From Nitrospiraceae bacterium (GTDB lineage: Bacteria; Nitrospirota; Thermodesulfovibrionia; Thermodesulfovibrionales; Dissulfurispiraceae): a stretch of DNA of 15,843 bases. Below are positions 6,675 to 14,677 of the stretch, piece by piece. The number at the start of each line of letters is the position of its first letter. Within the stretch, counting starts at the first letter, position 1. The stretch spans positions 1 through 15,843 of the forward strand of contig PMYY01000076.1 in the NCBI GenBank assembly GCA_003170655.1. The letters are read 5' to 3'. Below the pieces are notes generated by a model. That model did not search any database, was not told where the DNA came from, and saw only the letters and a program-made list of their open reading frames with translations. Made by a program: the position numbers and the translations under genes.

Positions 6675-8354
6675 TCAAACTTCCATTATTATCGGCATGA
6701 TCATGGGCCTTCTGTCCATCGTATTTCGCAGGTATTTTTTGAGGGTCGCCCTCAATTTTGCCTGGATCAGTGCGGTATCTGAGATGATGTTGTCGTCGAG
6801 GTTTGTCAGCGTACCAGCCATAAGGTCCCTTACTTCGCTGATGACGTCCTGCGAGACATCTTCAAAAACGAAACCTCTCGAAATTATTTCCGGCCCCGAG
6901 ATGATCTTCTTCGTCAGTTTTTCAATGCCGACTAGGATGATCACTATCCCGTCATGAGCAAGCCTCCTCCGGTCACGAAGTACGATATCCTCTACACCGC
7001 CGGCATCCCTTCCGTCTATGAATACACGGCCGGAATTTACCTTTCCTCTTGTTGCAGCGCCATTGCCGTTTATTTCCAGTACCATGCCATCTTCAAGGAT
7101 GAAAATATTCTCCTTCGGTATGCCCGATTTGTCTGCAAGTTTGTAATGATATTTTAGATGGCGGTATTCGCCGTGGACTGGCATAAAATATTTCGGTTTC
7201 ACCATGTTAAGCATCAGCTTGAGCTCTTCTTTCGATGCATGGCCTGACACATGGATGTCCGAGACCTTCTCGTACTTTACGTCTGCGCCCCTTCTCATCA
7301 GGTGGTTGATGATCTTGCCGATGGAGCGCTCGTTGCCAGGGATTATCTTGGCCGAAAGAATGACTGTGTCGCCTTCCTTTATTTTGATCTGTTTGTGTTC
7401 GTCGATGGCTATCCTTGATAGCACACTCATCGGCTCACCCTGGCTACCGGTGGTAATAATGACGACTTCTTCATCGTGCAGGTCCCTGAGGTTCTCCATC
7501 TTCACCCAGGTCCCCGCAGGGATCTTGAGATAGCCGAGTTCTAGTGCGATCCCGGCGTTGGATACCATGCTCTTGCCGCACATAATAACCTTGCGGTCAT
7601 ACTGGACAGCGACATCGATGGCCTGCTGGATCCTGTGGATGTTCGAGGCAAAAGTGGCGATGATGATTCTGCCTTTTGACTTGGCAAAGATGTCCTCAAA
7701 GGCCCGTCGCACTTCTCGTTCAGAGAAGGTGAAGCCCCCCTTCTCGGCGTTGGTGCTGTCCGACAGCATCAGCAGAGTGCCTTTTTCGCCGTACTCCGTA
7801 AACTTGTGGAGATCCATTAGTTCACCATCTACCGGGGTCGGATCGAGTTTGAAATCGCCGGTATGGATGATACTGCCGAAGGGTGTCTGTATGCCCAATC
7901 CCACCCCGTCGACAATGCTGTGAGTGACTCTTATGAATTCAACTTTGAATACTCCCAGCGTGATGATATCGCGGGGCTTTACCGGAATAAGCGAAATATC
8001 GAGGAGGTTGTGCTCATTTAATTTCTCTCTCACCAGTGCGAGGGTGAGGGCTGTGCCGAAGACCGGCACGTTCAGCTCTTTGAGAAGAAAGGGCAGGGCT
8101 CCGGTATGATCTTCGTGTCCGTGAGTCAGGATGATCCCCTTTACCTTTTCCCTGTTGTCCAGGATGTATGAATAATCGGGGATTACGATGTCGACGCCGA
8201 GCATCTCTTCTTCCGGGAACATGAGTCCCGCATCTACTATGATGAGGTCATCGGCGTATTGAAAGACCGTCATGTTCAGGCCAATTTCTTCCACCCCTCC
8301 GAGAGGTATGACGAGCAGCGAGGAGTCAGTCGTATTTTCAGAATAATCTTGCAT
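6675..8354 (-). CDS. rnj: Ribonuclease J (metallo-beta-lactamase RNase)
   Basis: RNase J is a two-zinc endonuclease and 5'-3' exonuclease for RNA maturation and decay, common in bacteria that lack or supplement RNase E. The 559-residue length is typical. Zinc-ligand motifs are in place: THGHEDHTG (77-85), His145 in RVTHSI, HTGDF (164-168), and His394 in PVHGEYRHL. The beta-CASP region includes SDSTNAEKGGFTFSE (198-212), IATFASNIHRIQQA (232-245), TGSQGEPMS (302-310) and HVSGHAS (368-374). The C-terminal domain runs from about residue 440 to the end. The start is ATG at 8354, with AGGA 6 nt upstream. The gene lies 51 nt downstream of copA, so it may be co-transcribed with it, although a poor promoter-like pair lies in that gap. 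A close match to RNase J1 and J2 alike makes the exact subfamily uncertain. Confidence 0.95.
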   Translation of the reverse strand: MQDYSENTTDSSLLVIPLGGVEEIGLNMTVFQYADDLIIVDAGLMFPEEEMLGVDIVIPDYSYILDNREKVKGIILTHGHEDHTGALPFLLKELNVPVFGTALTLALVREKLNEHNLLDISLIPVKPRDIITLGVFKVEFIRVTHSIVDGVGLGIQTPFGSIIHTGDFKLDPTPVDGELMDLHKFTEYGEKGTLLMLSDSTNAEKGGFTFSEREVRRAFEDIFAKSKGRIIIATFASNIHRIQQAIDVAVQYDRKVIMCGKSMVSNAGIALELGYLKIPAGTWVKMENLRDLHDEEVVIITTGSQGEPMSVLSRIAIDEHKQIKIKEGDTVILSAKIIPGNERSIGKIINHLMRRGADVKYEKVSDIHVSGHASKEELKLMLNMVKPKYFMPVHGEYRHLKYHYKLADKSGIPKENIFILEDGMVLEINGNGAATRGKVNSGRVFIDGRDAGGVEDIVLRDRRRLAHDGIVIILVGIEKLTKKIISGPEIISRGFVFEDVSQDVISEVRDLMAGTLTNLDDNIISDTALIQAKLRATLKKYLRNTMDRRPMIMPIIMEV

Positions 8355-8405
8355 AATCAGTCCTAATAAAATAAACCATTTTGAGTTCCTTGTAAAGTCC
8401 CGATG

Positions 8406-10850
8406 CTATAGCTTCTTCCGTTTTAGCCTCAATGAATTCGTAACAACCGACACTGAACTGAAGGACATCGCGGCTGAGGCTATCATAGGATTGAGCAGAG
8501 GACCGCCGAAGATATAAAGCATTCCGGCAGCAACGGGAATGCCGATGATATTGTAAATGAAGGCCCAGAACAGATTCTGCTTTATAGTCTTGATCGTAAG
8601 CCTGCTCAAGCTGATGGCATCGACAACGGATTTTAGGCTGCCTTTTATAAGAGTGATATCTGATGCCTCGATGGCTATGTCGGTCCCCGTGCCGATGGCG
8701 ATACCCACGTCTGCAGAGGCCAGGGCCGGCGCGTCATTGATACCGTCGCCCACCATGGCAGTTATTTTGTTCTCGGCTTTGAGCTGCTTCACGATTGCAG
8801 TCTTTTGGTCCGGCTGAACTTCGGAGTAGAACCTCTGAATGCCGACCTGCCTTGCGATGGCCTCAGCCGTATTCTTGTGATCGCCCGTCAGCATTATCAC
8901 TTCGATCCCCATCGACATAAGCTCGCGTACGGCAGCAGCCGAATCTTCCTTGACGGCATCAGCAATGGCAAAGACCGTTCTCAGCGTCTTGTCGATAGCC
9001 ATGAATACCGGGGTTTTACCTTCCGAAGAGAATTTGTCGGCAAGAGCTCTTGCCGAAGAGATGTCGATACCCTCGCTCGCCAACAGGTTCTCATTGCCTA
9101 TAATAACTTCCAGTTTGTCGGCTCCAGTGGGCACCCCGATAGTCGCTTTTACGCCGCCTCCAGATACGGACATGAACTCAGCCGGATCGATTATGTCGAT
9201 ATGTTCTTCGGAGGCTTTCTTAACAATGGCCCTGCCGAGCGGGTGCTCCGATAATTTTTCGGCAGATGCGGCAATACGCAGCAAGACGTTCAACGGCATA
9301 TCATGATGCGTACCAGTTTCCGTAATATCCACGACCTCAGGCTCTCCCTTCGTGATTGTTCCTGTTTTGTCGAGGATGACAGCACTAATTTTATGGCAGA
9401 GTTCGAGGGCCTCTGCGTCTTTTATCAGGATGCCGTGCTCGGCGCCTTTGCCGGTGCCGACCATGATTGCCGTCGGCGTTGCAAGCCCCAAGGCGCAGGG
9501 ACAGGCGATGATCAGAACGGCTATGAAGTTCATCAATGCAAGAGCGAAGGCGTGTTGCGGCCCCAAAACCAGCCAGAGCAGAAAGGTCATCGCGGCGATG
9601 CCCATTACAACCGGTACGAACACGGCCGCTATCTGATCGGCAAGCCGTTGAATGGGCGCCTTGCTCCCTTGCGCATCTTCCACGAGTTTTATGATCCTCG
9701 CAAGAGAGGTCTCTTTGCCCACTCTCAGCGCCGTGAATCTCAGGCTACCGGCCTTGTTGATAGTCCCGCTGAAGACCATGGAGCCCGCAATTTTTTCAAC
9801 GGGGAGGCTTTCACCGGTCAGCATGGATTCGTCGATTGCAGATGAGCCTGAAACCACCTCGCCGTCGACAGGTATTCTTTCGCCGGGCCGTATGACCACG
9901 ATATCACCTATAGTAACTTCATCTATCGGAATCTCTCTTTCCTGATCGCCTCTCAGTACAAAGGCTGTCTTTGGCTGCAGGTTTATCAGCTTTTTAATCG
10001 CTTCCGATGTCTTCCCTTTTGCGCGTGCTTCAAGGAGCCTGCCCATAAGAATGAGAGTGATGATCGTCGCTGAAGTATCGAAATAAACATTGGGGACGAT
10101 GCTGCCCCGGGAAAAGAATTGAGGGGCAACGGTGGCCGCTACGCTGAAAAAATAGGCGGCATTCGTGCCGACGCTGATCAGGGTATTCATATTAGTGGAG
10201 CCGTGCCTTATAGCAGAAAAGGCTGCCCTGTGGAACCTCAGTCCTGACCAGAACTGCACCGGCGTTGCCAAGATAAGAAGAACGAACCAATTCGAGATGA
10301 GCGGCAATGTGATCATGCTCCCTAAGATGATCGGGGCAGTAAGGAGCAGACTTACCAGGAATCTGATGCGTAATGCGTCGTACTCTTTTTTGCGCGCATC
10401 GCCTTCGGTATTGACGAATTCTCGACTCACCAGGTGGGCCGAATAGCCGGCATCCGCGATTACCCGCTTGAAGTCCTCGAAGCCGGTAATGGTGGGAACG
10501 TACTCGATGGAGGCTTTTTCGGTGGCGAGGTTTACGGATGCGGCGATTACGCCATCGAGTCCCCTAATTGCTTTTTCAACAGCACTGACGCAGGCTGCAC
10601 AGGTCATGTCGCTTATCGCGACATCGAGTTTGCGCGTGGCGACTCCATATCCTTCATCCTTGATCGCAGCGATGATGACCGGCAAGCGGACCGGGACATC
10701 CGACTCTGAGAATTCGATCGTGGCACGTTCGAGCGGAAGGTTGACGGCCGCGCTCTTGATGCCTTCAATCTTCTTCAGCGAACGTTCGACGGCAGAAGAA
10801 CAGGCTGCGCAGGTCATTCCTGTCACAGGGATGTCTATTTTTTTTGGCAT
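8406..10850 (-). CDS. copA: Copper-exporting P1B-type ATPase CopA
   Basis: The product pumps Cu+ (possibly Ag+) out of the cytoplasm at the cost of ATP. In the 814-residue protein, two N-terminal heavy-metal domains each carry MTCAAC (12-17 and 82-87). Eight membrane segments surround the cytoplasmic loops. The actuator loop has TGES (345-348), the transmembrane copper site has CPC (450-452), and the phosphorylation motif DKTGT has the acceptor Asp at 494. SEHPLG (534-539) and GDGINDAP (701-708) complete the nucleotide and hinge sites. Late membrane motifs NLFWAFIYN and MSFSSVSVVTNSLRL mark the P1B-1 copper subgroup. I chose ATG at 10848-10850; a TTG two codons earlier lies inside a repeat-like element, and no clear Shine-Dalgarno serves either. 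No copper regulator or chaperone gene (CueR, CsoR, CopZ) is visible beside it. rnj follows 51 nt downstream. Confidence 0.96.
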   Translation of the reverse strand: MPKKIDIPVTGMTCAACSSAVERSLKKIEGIKSAAVNLPLERATIEFSESDVPVRLPVIIAAIKDEGYGVATRKLDVAISDMTCAACVSAVEKAIRGLDGVIAASVNLATEKASIEYVPTITGFEDFKRVIADAGYSAHLVSREFVNTEGDARKKEYDALRIRFLVSLLLTAPIILGSMITLPLISNWFVLLILATPVQFWSGLRFHRAAFSAIRHGSTNMNTLISVGTNAAYFFSVAATVAPQFFSRGSIVPNVYFDTSATIITLILMGRLLEARAKGKTSEAIKKLINLQPKTAFVLRGDQEREIPIDEVTIGDIVVIRPGERIPVDGEVVSGSSAIDESMLTGESLPVEKIAGSMVFSGTINKAGSLRFTALRVGKETSLARIIKLVEDAQGSKAPIQRLADQIAAVFVPVVMGIAAMTFLLWLVLGPQHAFALALMNFIAVLIIACPCALGLATPTAIMVGTGKGAEHGILIKDAEALELCHKISAVILDKTGTITKGEPEVVDITETGTHHDMPLNVLLRIAASAEKLSEHPLGRAIVKKASEEHIDIIDPAEFMSVSGGGVKATIGVPTGADKLEVIIGNENLLASEGIDISSARALADKFSSEGKTPVFMAIDKTLRTVFAIADAVKEDSAAAVRELMSMGIEVIMLTGDHKNTAEAIARQVGIQRFYSEVQPDQKTAIVKQLKAENKITAMVGDGINDAPALASADVGIAIGTGTDIAIEASDITLIKGSLKSVVDAISLSRLTIKTIKQNLFWAFIYNIIGIPVAAGMLYIFGGPLLNPMIASAAMSFSSVSVVTNSLRLKRKKL

Positions 10851-10855
10851 AAACA

Positions 10856-10928
10856 ATTTAATCGACGTTGCACGTCGGCGCCTTGCCTTTCGGGGCAGGG
10901 CGCGGTGAACCGCGCGCCTGCATTAAAT
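10856..10928. repeat. 73-bp multi-hairpin intergenic element with inverted ends (REP/MITE-like)
   Basis: The gap between lemA and copA is filled by one structured unit. Its ends are exact inverted repeats, ATTTAAT (10856-10862) and ATTAAAT (10922-10928). Inside are three palindromes: CGACGT/ACGTCG (10863-10868 with 10872-10877, 3-nt loop); a 10-bp stem pairing 10878-10887 with 10894-10903 around TTTCGG, with one G-U (plus strand) or C-A (minus strand); and GCGCGG/CCGCGC (10900-10905 with 10910-10915, loop TGAA). The second and third share bases and would compete. The core is much more GC-rich than its surroundings. There is no T-run, so it is not an ordinary terminator. A 21-codon minus-strand frame (ATG at 10923 to the TAA at 10859-10861) also spans it. 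Copy number in the genome cannot be seen from this window. Confidence 0.6.
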
Positions 10929-11504
10929 CTAGAATTTCACCTTCGGCGCTTCTTTTTCGGCCGCCGGTATTTCGTAATAGGCCGCCGGCTGTATACCGGC
11001 TATCGAAGAAATGACACTTCCCATTACTGACCTTCTGTAGGTATTGAGAGACTGCGCCACCTCGTTGTATCTCTTCCTCTCCACTGCTATCCTGTTTTCA
11101 GTTCCCTCAAGGCTGTCCTGCAGTTTCAGAAAGGATTCGTTTGCCTTGAGCTGTGGGTAAGTCTCCTTCAGGACGAGAAGGCGAGAGAGCATGCCTTCGA
11201 GCTGATTGGAGGCCTGTATCTTTTGAGTCGCCGTAGGTGCCTGGAAATATTTAGTTCTCGCCTCGGCGATGTTTTCGAAAAGCTGTTTTTCGTGTGTCGC
11301 ATAACCCTTGACTGTCTCGACAAGGTTGGGTATCAAGTCGTAGCGGCGCTTCAACTGGTTGTCCACCTGCGCCCACTGGGCTTTTACCTGCTCGTCAAGC
11401 GTGATAACCTTGTTGTACTGGCCGACACCCCACCCAACGGTACCTATGACAATTAAAGCTATAACAGCCACTACTGCCAACGCAATTTTTACCCCATTAC
11501 CCAT
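10929..11504 (-). CDS. lemA: LemA family membrane protein
   Basis: The 191-residue product is a typical LemA protein: a short N-terminus, one membrane anchor (about residues 6-28), and a helical body. The family core is plain: GQYNKVITLDEQVKAQWAQV (28-47), then DNQLKRRYDLIPNLVETVKG (48-67) and YATHEKQLFENIAEAR. The body continues as long helices and ends in a short charged tail. The molecular role of LemA proteins is not settled; they occur widely beside TPM-domain proteins, as here. The start is ATG at 11504 with a perfect AGGAGG 5 nt upstream. It lies 65 nt downstream of the TPM gene on the same strand, in a gap that also holds a small inverted repeat (11530-11534 with 11539-11543). The two are probably co-transcribed. 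The stop is TAG at 10929-10931, followed directly by the hairpin element. Confidence 0.93.
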   Translation of the reverse strand: MGNGVKIALAVVAVIALIVIGTVGWGVGQYNKVITLDEQVKAQWAQVDNQLKRRYDLIPNLVETVKGYATHEKQLFENIAEARTKYFQAPTATQKIQASNQLEGMLSRLLVLKETYPQLKANESFLKLQDSLEGTENRIAVERKRYNEVAQSLNTYRRSVMGSVISSIAGIQPAAYYEIPAAEKEAPKVKF

Positions 11505-11569
11505 AAAAACCTCCTGGATATTTTATACTATCGTAGAGACGATCCGGTGGTCGACTCTGCGTTTTGATA

Positions 11570-12376
11570 TCACCAATCTCCCCCGGCTCCCCCGCCGCCG
11601 AATCCGCCGCCACCGCCGCCGCCGAACCCTCCATCACCGCCGCCTCCGAAGCCGCCGCCAAAACCCCCGCCGCCAAAACCACCGCCACCACCCCAGTAGC
11701 CGCCGGACCTGCTGCGGAACAGCATGAAAGGAATGATGAATACGAGAAGTATGCCGAACCATATCAAATCGCTCAAACCGAAGCCTCTTTTTCTCTTGGA
11801 CTTCATGCCAGGCGTCTTGGGCATTCCGGTGATCTCAACTCCCTGTGCGGCTGCAATGGTCTTGATGATTTCGAGCGATGCGTTGAAAATGCCTGCACTG
11901 TAGTCACCCTTCTTGAAGTAAGGCACAAGGTACTGTCTTCCTATGGTTCCCACCATGCTGTCGGGCAATGTCCCTTCCAGTCCGTAGCCGACTTCGATAC
12001 GGTATTTATGTTCATCTACAGCTACAGTGAGAAGAAGACCGTTGTCCTTCCCTTTCTGTCCCAGTTTCCATTTATCGTGGGCCATCCTCAGCGAAAAATC
12101 ATCGATGCTACCTCCATCGAGACTCTTTATCGTAAGAACGACCATTTGAACAGTGGTCTTCTGTTCGAGTTCTTTTAAATACGCATTCAGCCGGGTCTGT
12201 ACTCCGCCGTCGACGATTCCCGCCAGATCGACAACATAGTTTCCAGGAGAAGTTGGCGGTTCCGGTGTAACGGCATGAGAAGGACCCGAGTAAAAAAGCA
12301 AGCAGCCCAGTACAAGAAGGAAGGCGCTGTGCTTAAGCAAACGGGCTATTGGTCTTGTTCTACTGCTGAAGTGCAT
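11570..12376 (-). CDS. TPM-domain (YgcG-like) membrane protein with glycine-rich tail
   Basis: The 268-residue product has the layout of the TPM_phosphatase/YgcG family: a signal peptide with a likely cut after SHA (about residue 35), an extracytoplasmic TPM domain (about 45-180), one membrane segment (about 202-221), and a glycine-rich tail of some 44 residues with little but Gly, Phe, Ala and Asp, ending GGDW. TPM hallmarks are YVVDLAGIVDGG near the domain start, QKGKDNGLLLTVAVDEHKYR (107-126), and VGYGLEGTLPDSMVG. Plant TPM relatives act in photosystem II repair and have been reported as phosphatases; bacterial roles are unclear. I chose ATG at 12374-12376 (GGGA 6 nt upstream); a TTG at 12389-12391 would add five residues. 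Both lie within the end of the upstream gene, so translation is probably coupled. lemA follows by 65 nt, the usual partner of this family. Confidence 0.88.
   Translation of the reverse strand: MHFSSRTRPIARLLKHSAFLLVLGCLLFYSGPSHAVTPEPPTSPGNYVVDLAGIVDGGVQTRLNAYLKELEQKTTVQMVVLTIKSLDGGSIDDFSLRMAHDKWKLGQKGKDNGLLLTVAVDEHKYRIEVGYGLEGTLPDSMVGTIGRQYLVPYFKKGDYSAGIFNASLEIIKTIAAAQGVEITGMPKTPGMKSKRKRGFGLSDLIWFGILLVFIIPFMLFRSRSGGYWGGGGGFGGGGFGGGFGGGGDGGFGGGGGGGFGGGGAGGDW
11573..11704 (-). repeat. Low-complexity GGN repeat tract encoding the glycine-rich tail
   Basis: The 3' end of the TPM gene is a run of glycine codons broken by Phe, Asp and Ala codons, seen on the plus strand as imperfect CCGCCGCC-type repeats. 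Such tracts can change length by slippage or be misassembled, so the exact count of glycines is less certain than the rest. Many bacterial TPM proteins carry tails of this kind. Confidence 0.75.
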
Positions 12377-13106
12377 TGACCATCCCGGCAACGGTTTCCA
12401 GGTTACCGTAATAGCGCTCGAAGAGCGAAAGGAGCTCCTCTCTGTTCTTGATCGGGCTTTCTTTAAGCAGGAGGGCTTTGATGAGGATATCTTTGTCTAT
12501 GCCGGTATTATCACTGATGGCGCCGATGACATCCATTTTCTTGATCGGCGGCAGTTTGCCCAATAAGAAGACTATGGAGCGGAATAAGGGCATGCAGCCT
12601 TTAATCGATCGATACAGAAGTTGGGCGATCATATCTGTTTCACCCGTCGATGAGATATAGCCGTTCCACAACCCGATGAGTCTGGTCTTTATTTCGCGCT
12701 CGCACTGAAGCCTTAATAGTACGGGGTCTATCTCAAGGTTTTGCACTATATCAGGTCCCAATGCAGTTTTGTGGATCAGCCGGAGTTCTAGGAATTCCAT
12801 GGGGAATACATCCAGTGAGTCCTGAATATATGACGGCGTCATGACAAGGGGGGCAGCGATGCCTTTAGACTTGAACTTCTTGCCCAAGGGGGCGAGAAAC
12901 TTGAAAAATTCGAAGTGGAGGTCGTTAAGCACTATCAGTGAGTTGACATCGGACGTACTCTCTCTGAAATCGGGAGTGACCGCACTGCCAGTCACGTATA
13001 CGGAATGCACCTTTTCAGGACAGCACTGCATGACCTCTTCAAAAAAGGGGCGTATCTTGTTTGCCGCCATGGACGGGAGTCCTTTAAAATCCAAGTTTTC
13101 CACCAT
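12360..13106 (-). CDS. Degenerate nucleotidyltransferase-fold protein
   Basis: The 248-residue protein resembles the DNA polymerase beta-like nucleotidyltransferase fold. VHSVYVTGSAV (33-43) gives the G-S motif, and after ten residues SDVNSLIVLND (52-62) stands where an active enzyme has DxD; the second Asp is Asn55. A later YIQDSLDVFPMEFLEL segment (93-108) could supply the third acidic position. The second half is helical with no motif I can name. The Asp-to-Asn change suggests weak or lost catalysis, or a specialised subfamily; neither is proven. The start is uncertain. ATG at 13106 has no Shine-Dalgarno, and a TGGTATAAT box sits so close upstream that the mRNA would be leaderless. ATG at 13070 has AAAGGA 9 nt upstream and would give 236 residues. 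The gene lies 30 nt downstream of emrB and overlaps the TPM gene at its 3' end, which suggests a link to the TPM/LemA pair. Confidence 0.7.
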   Translation of the reverse strand: MVENLDFKGLPSMAANKIRPFFEEVMQCCPEKVHSVYVTGSAVTPDFRESTSDVNSLIVLNDLHFEFFKFLAPLGKKFKSKGIAAPLVMTPSYIQDSLDVFPMEFLELRLIHKTALGPDIVQNLEIDPVLLRLQCEREIKTRLIGLWNGYISSTGETDMIAQLLYRSIKGCMPLFRSIVFLLGKLPPIKKMDVIGAISDNTGIDKDILIKALLLKESPIKNREELLSLFERYYGNLETVAGMVNALQQ

Positions 13107-13111
13107 TTCGA

Positions 13112-13120
13112 ATTATACCA
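13112..13120 (-). promoter_or_regulatory. Possible extended -10 promoter for the NTase-like/TPM/lemA genes
   Basis: On the minus strand TGGTATAAT (13120-13112) combines a perfect TATAAT with the TGn extension that can work without a -35 box; none is visible 16-18 nt upstream. Transcription would begin near 13104-13106, right at the first ATG of the nucleotidyltransferase-like gene. It lies in the 29-nt gap after emrB and could give the downstream module its own promoter. Confidence 0.35.
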
Positions 13121-13135
13121 TATGGGCAATATTTC

Positions 13136-14677
13136 TCAGTGCATTTCCGGTGCAACGGGCACCTTTGCCTCCCTCATCAATAAGACGAGCGGAAGAACGC
13201 AGATCATGATGACGCAGACGAGATGGAAGGCGTCGTTAAAGGAAAGCATCGATGACTGCCTGAGCAACTCGTTATAAATGGTCGCGAGGCTTCCCTGCTG
13301 TGCTTGCGAGCTTTCTAACCCTCTCAGTTGCAGCGCCTGCGTGCCTTGGTGTACAGCGATCCGATACGCGGTATCGTATGGCGTCAGGTTATCTATCAAT
13401 TGGGACTGGTGATATTGGGCCCTGCGAGCAAGAATAGTAGTTACAAAAGCAACTCCGAAACTTCCGCCGAGATTTCTCAGCAGGTTGTAAATGCCTGATG
13501 CATTGGCCATGTCCTCTTTCTTAATCCCCGACATGGTCAGGGTAGTAAGCGGGATAAAGAAGAACCCCATTCCGATGCCCAGGACGACCCTGGGCCAGAT
13601 AACGGTGGCGAAATCGGCGCTCAGGGTGAAATTCGACATGAGATATGTTGCGTATGCATTTACTACTATACCGAAGGAAAGGAGCCCCTTGGGATTGACC
13701 TTCGTTACCAGCTTGCCCGCAATCGGCAACGATATCAGAGTTGCGATGCCGCCCGGCCCGAGAACAAACCCGGCAAGGTAAGAAGTGTAGCCCATGAGGG
13801 TCTGAAGATAAATCGGCAGCAGGACAATGCTCGCAAAAAGGTTGAAGAAACCGATGAACATTACGGTGCTGCCCGTGCTGAAGGATATGTTCTTAAATGT
13901 TAGCAGGTCGACAATCGGATGCTCGGCAAAGTAACGCTCGACGAGCAGGAAGGAGACTAGTGAGACTGCCGATATGATGCTGAGCGCGAGAATGAAACCC
14001 GAATCGAACCAGTTGTCCTGCTGCCCCTTATCGAGCACGATCTGAAGGCATCCGAGCCCCGTAGCGAGCAGGACGAGCCCCCAGTAGTCTATCTTCATTT
14101 TCTGTCTCTGCATGTATGGAGGATCGGTGATGAAGATTGTAGTCATGAAAACAGATATGATCCCTATCGGTATATTGATATAAAAGATCCAGTGCCACGA
14201 CCAGTTGTCGGTTATCCATCCGCCCAGGAGCGGGCCGATGATGGGGCCGAACATGATTCCAACGCCGAAGACCGCCATAGCGATACCATGCTGTTTCGGA
14301 GGGAAGGTTTCAAGCAGTATCGATTGAGAAATCGGCTGGAGCGCTCCGCCCCCGATGCCCTGGAGTATTCTGAAGACAACGAGGCTCTGGAGGCTCCAAG
14401 CGGAACCGCACAACAAAGAGCTGATCGTAAAAAGCACGATTGAGAATATGAGATAGTTCTTCCTGCCGAAGAGCCTGCTCAGCCATCCTGTCATCGGTAT
14501 TATGATTGCGTTCGATACGAGATAGGAAGTTACCGTCCAGGTCGATTCGTCGATGCCGGCCGAGAGGCTGCCGCGAATATGGTCGAGCGATACATTGACG
14601 ACCGACGTGTCCACGATCTCGATCAGCGTGGGCAGCATGACCGTCAGAGCGATAATCCATTTACTCCATTTGTTCAT
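13136..14677 (-). CDS. emrB: EmrB/QacA-type (DHA2) major facilitator drug transporter
   Basis: The 513-residue length and about 14 hydrophobic segments fit the DHA2 drug:H+ antiporter family. Motifs are visible: IEIVDTSVVNVSLDHIRGSL in the first segment with the membrane Asp at 23 (motif D1), GWLSRLFGRKN after the second segment (64-74, motif A), RILQGIGGGALQP (103-115), and antiporter motif C as FGVGIMFGPIIGPLLGG (137-153). It would export amphipathic compounds from the cytoplasm or inner membrane, coupled to proton entry, handing them to the EmrA adaptor and an outer-membrane channel. The ATG overlaps the emrA stop as ATGA (14674-14677), with little Shine-Dalgarno of its own, so translation is coupled. 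Substrates cannot be told from sequence. The stop at 13136-13138 lies 29 nt before the next gene on the strand. Confidence 0.94.
   Translation of the reverse strand: MNKWSKWIIALTVMLPTLIEIVDTSVVNVSLDHIRGSLSAGIDESTWTVTSYLVSNAIIIPMTGWLSRLFGRKNYLIFSIVLFTISSLLCGSAWSLQSLVVFRILQGIGGGALQPISQSILLETFPPKQHGIAMAVFGVGIMFGPIIGPLLGGWITDNWSWHWIFYINIPIGIISVFMTTIFITDPPYMQRQKMKIDYWGLVLLATGLGCLQIVLDKGQQDNWFDSGFILALSIISAVSLVSFLLVERYFAEHPIVDLLTFKNISFSTGSTVMFIGFFNLFASIVLLPIYLQTLMGYTSYLAGFVLGPGGIATLISLPIAGKLVTKVNPKGLLSFGIVVNAYATYLMSNFTLSADFATVIWPRVVLGIGMGFFFIPLTTLTMSGIKKEDMANASGIYNLLRNLGGSFGVAFVTTILARRAQYHQSQLIDNLTPYDTAYRIAVHQGTQALQLRGLESSQAQQGSLATIYNELLRQSSMLSFNDAFHLVCVIMICVLPLVLLMREAKVPVAPEMH

Noticed and set aside
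6594..6782. Plus-strand 62-codon open frame crossing the rnj 3' end.
   Set aside because: It has no good ribosome site, and most of it is antisense to the conserved end of RNase J.
8368..8396. Minus-strand TTTACA, 17-nt spacer, TATTTT: a possible promoter for rnj.
   Set aside because: The predicted transcript start would fall in the rnj Shine-Dalgarno, leaving almost no leader; the -10 matches only 4 of 6.
10859..10925. A 21-codon minus-strand frame through the hairpin element.
   Set aside because: It has no Shine-Dalgarno and its composition simply follows the palindromes; a repeat element explains the sequence better.
11564..12178. Long plus-strand open frame (204 codons) opposite the TPM gene.
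   Set aside because: It is rich in Ala, Pro and Thr because it is the complement of the glycine-rich tract; the minus-strand TPM reading has a recognisable family and signal peptide.
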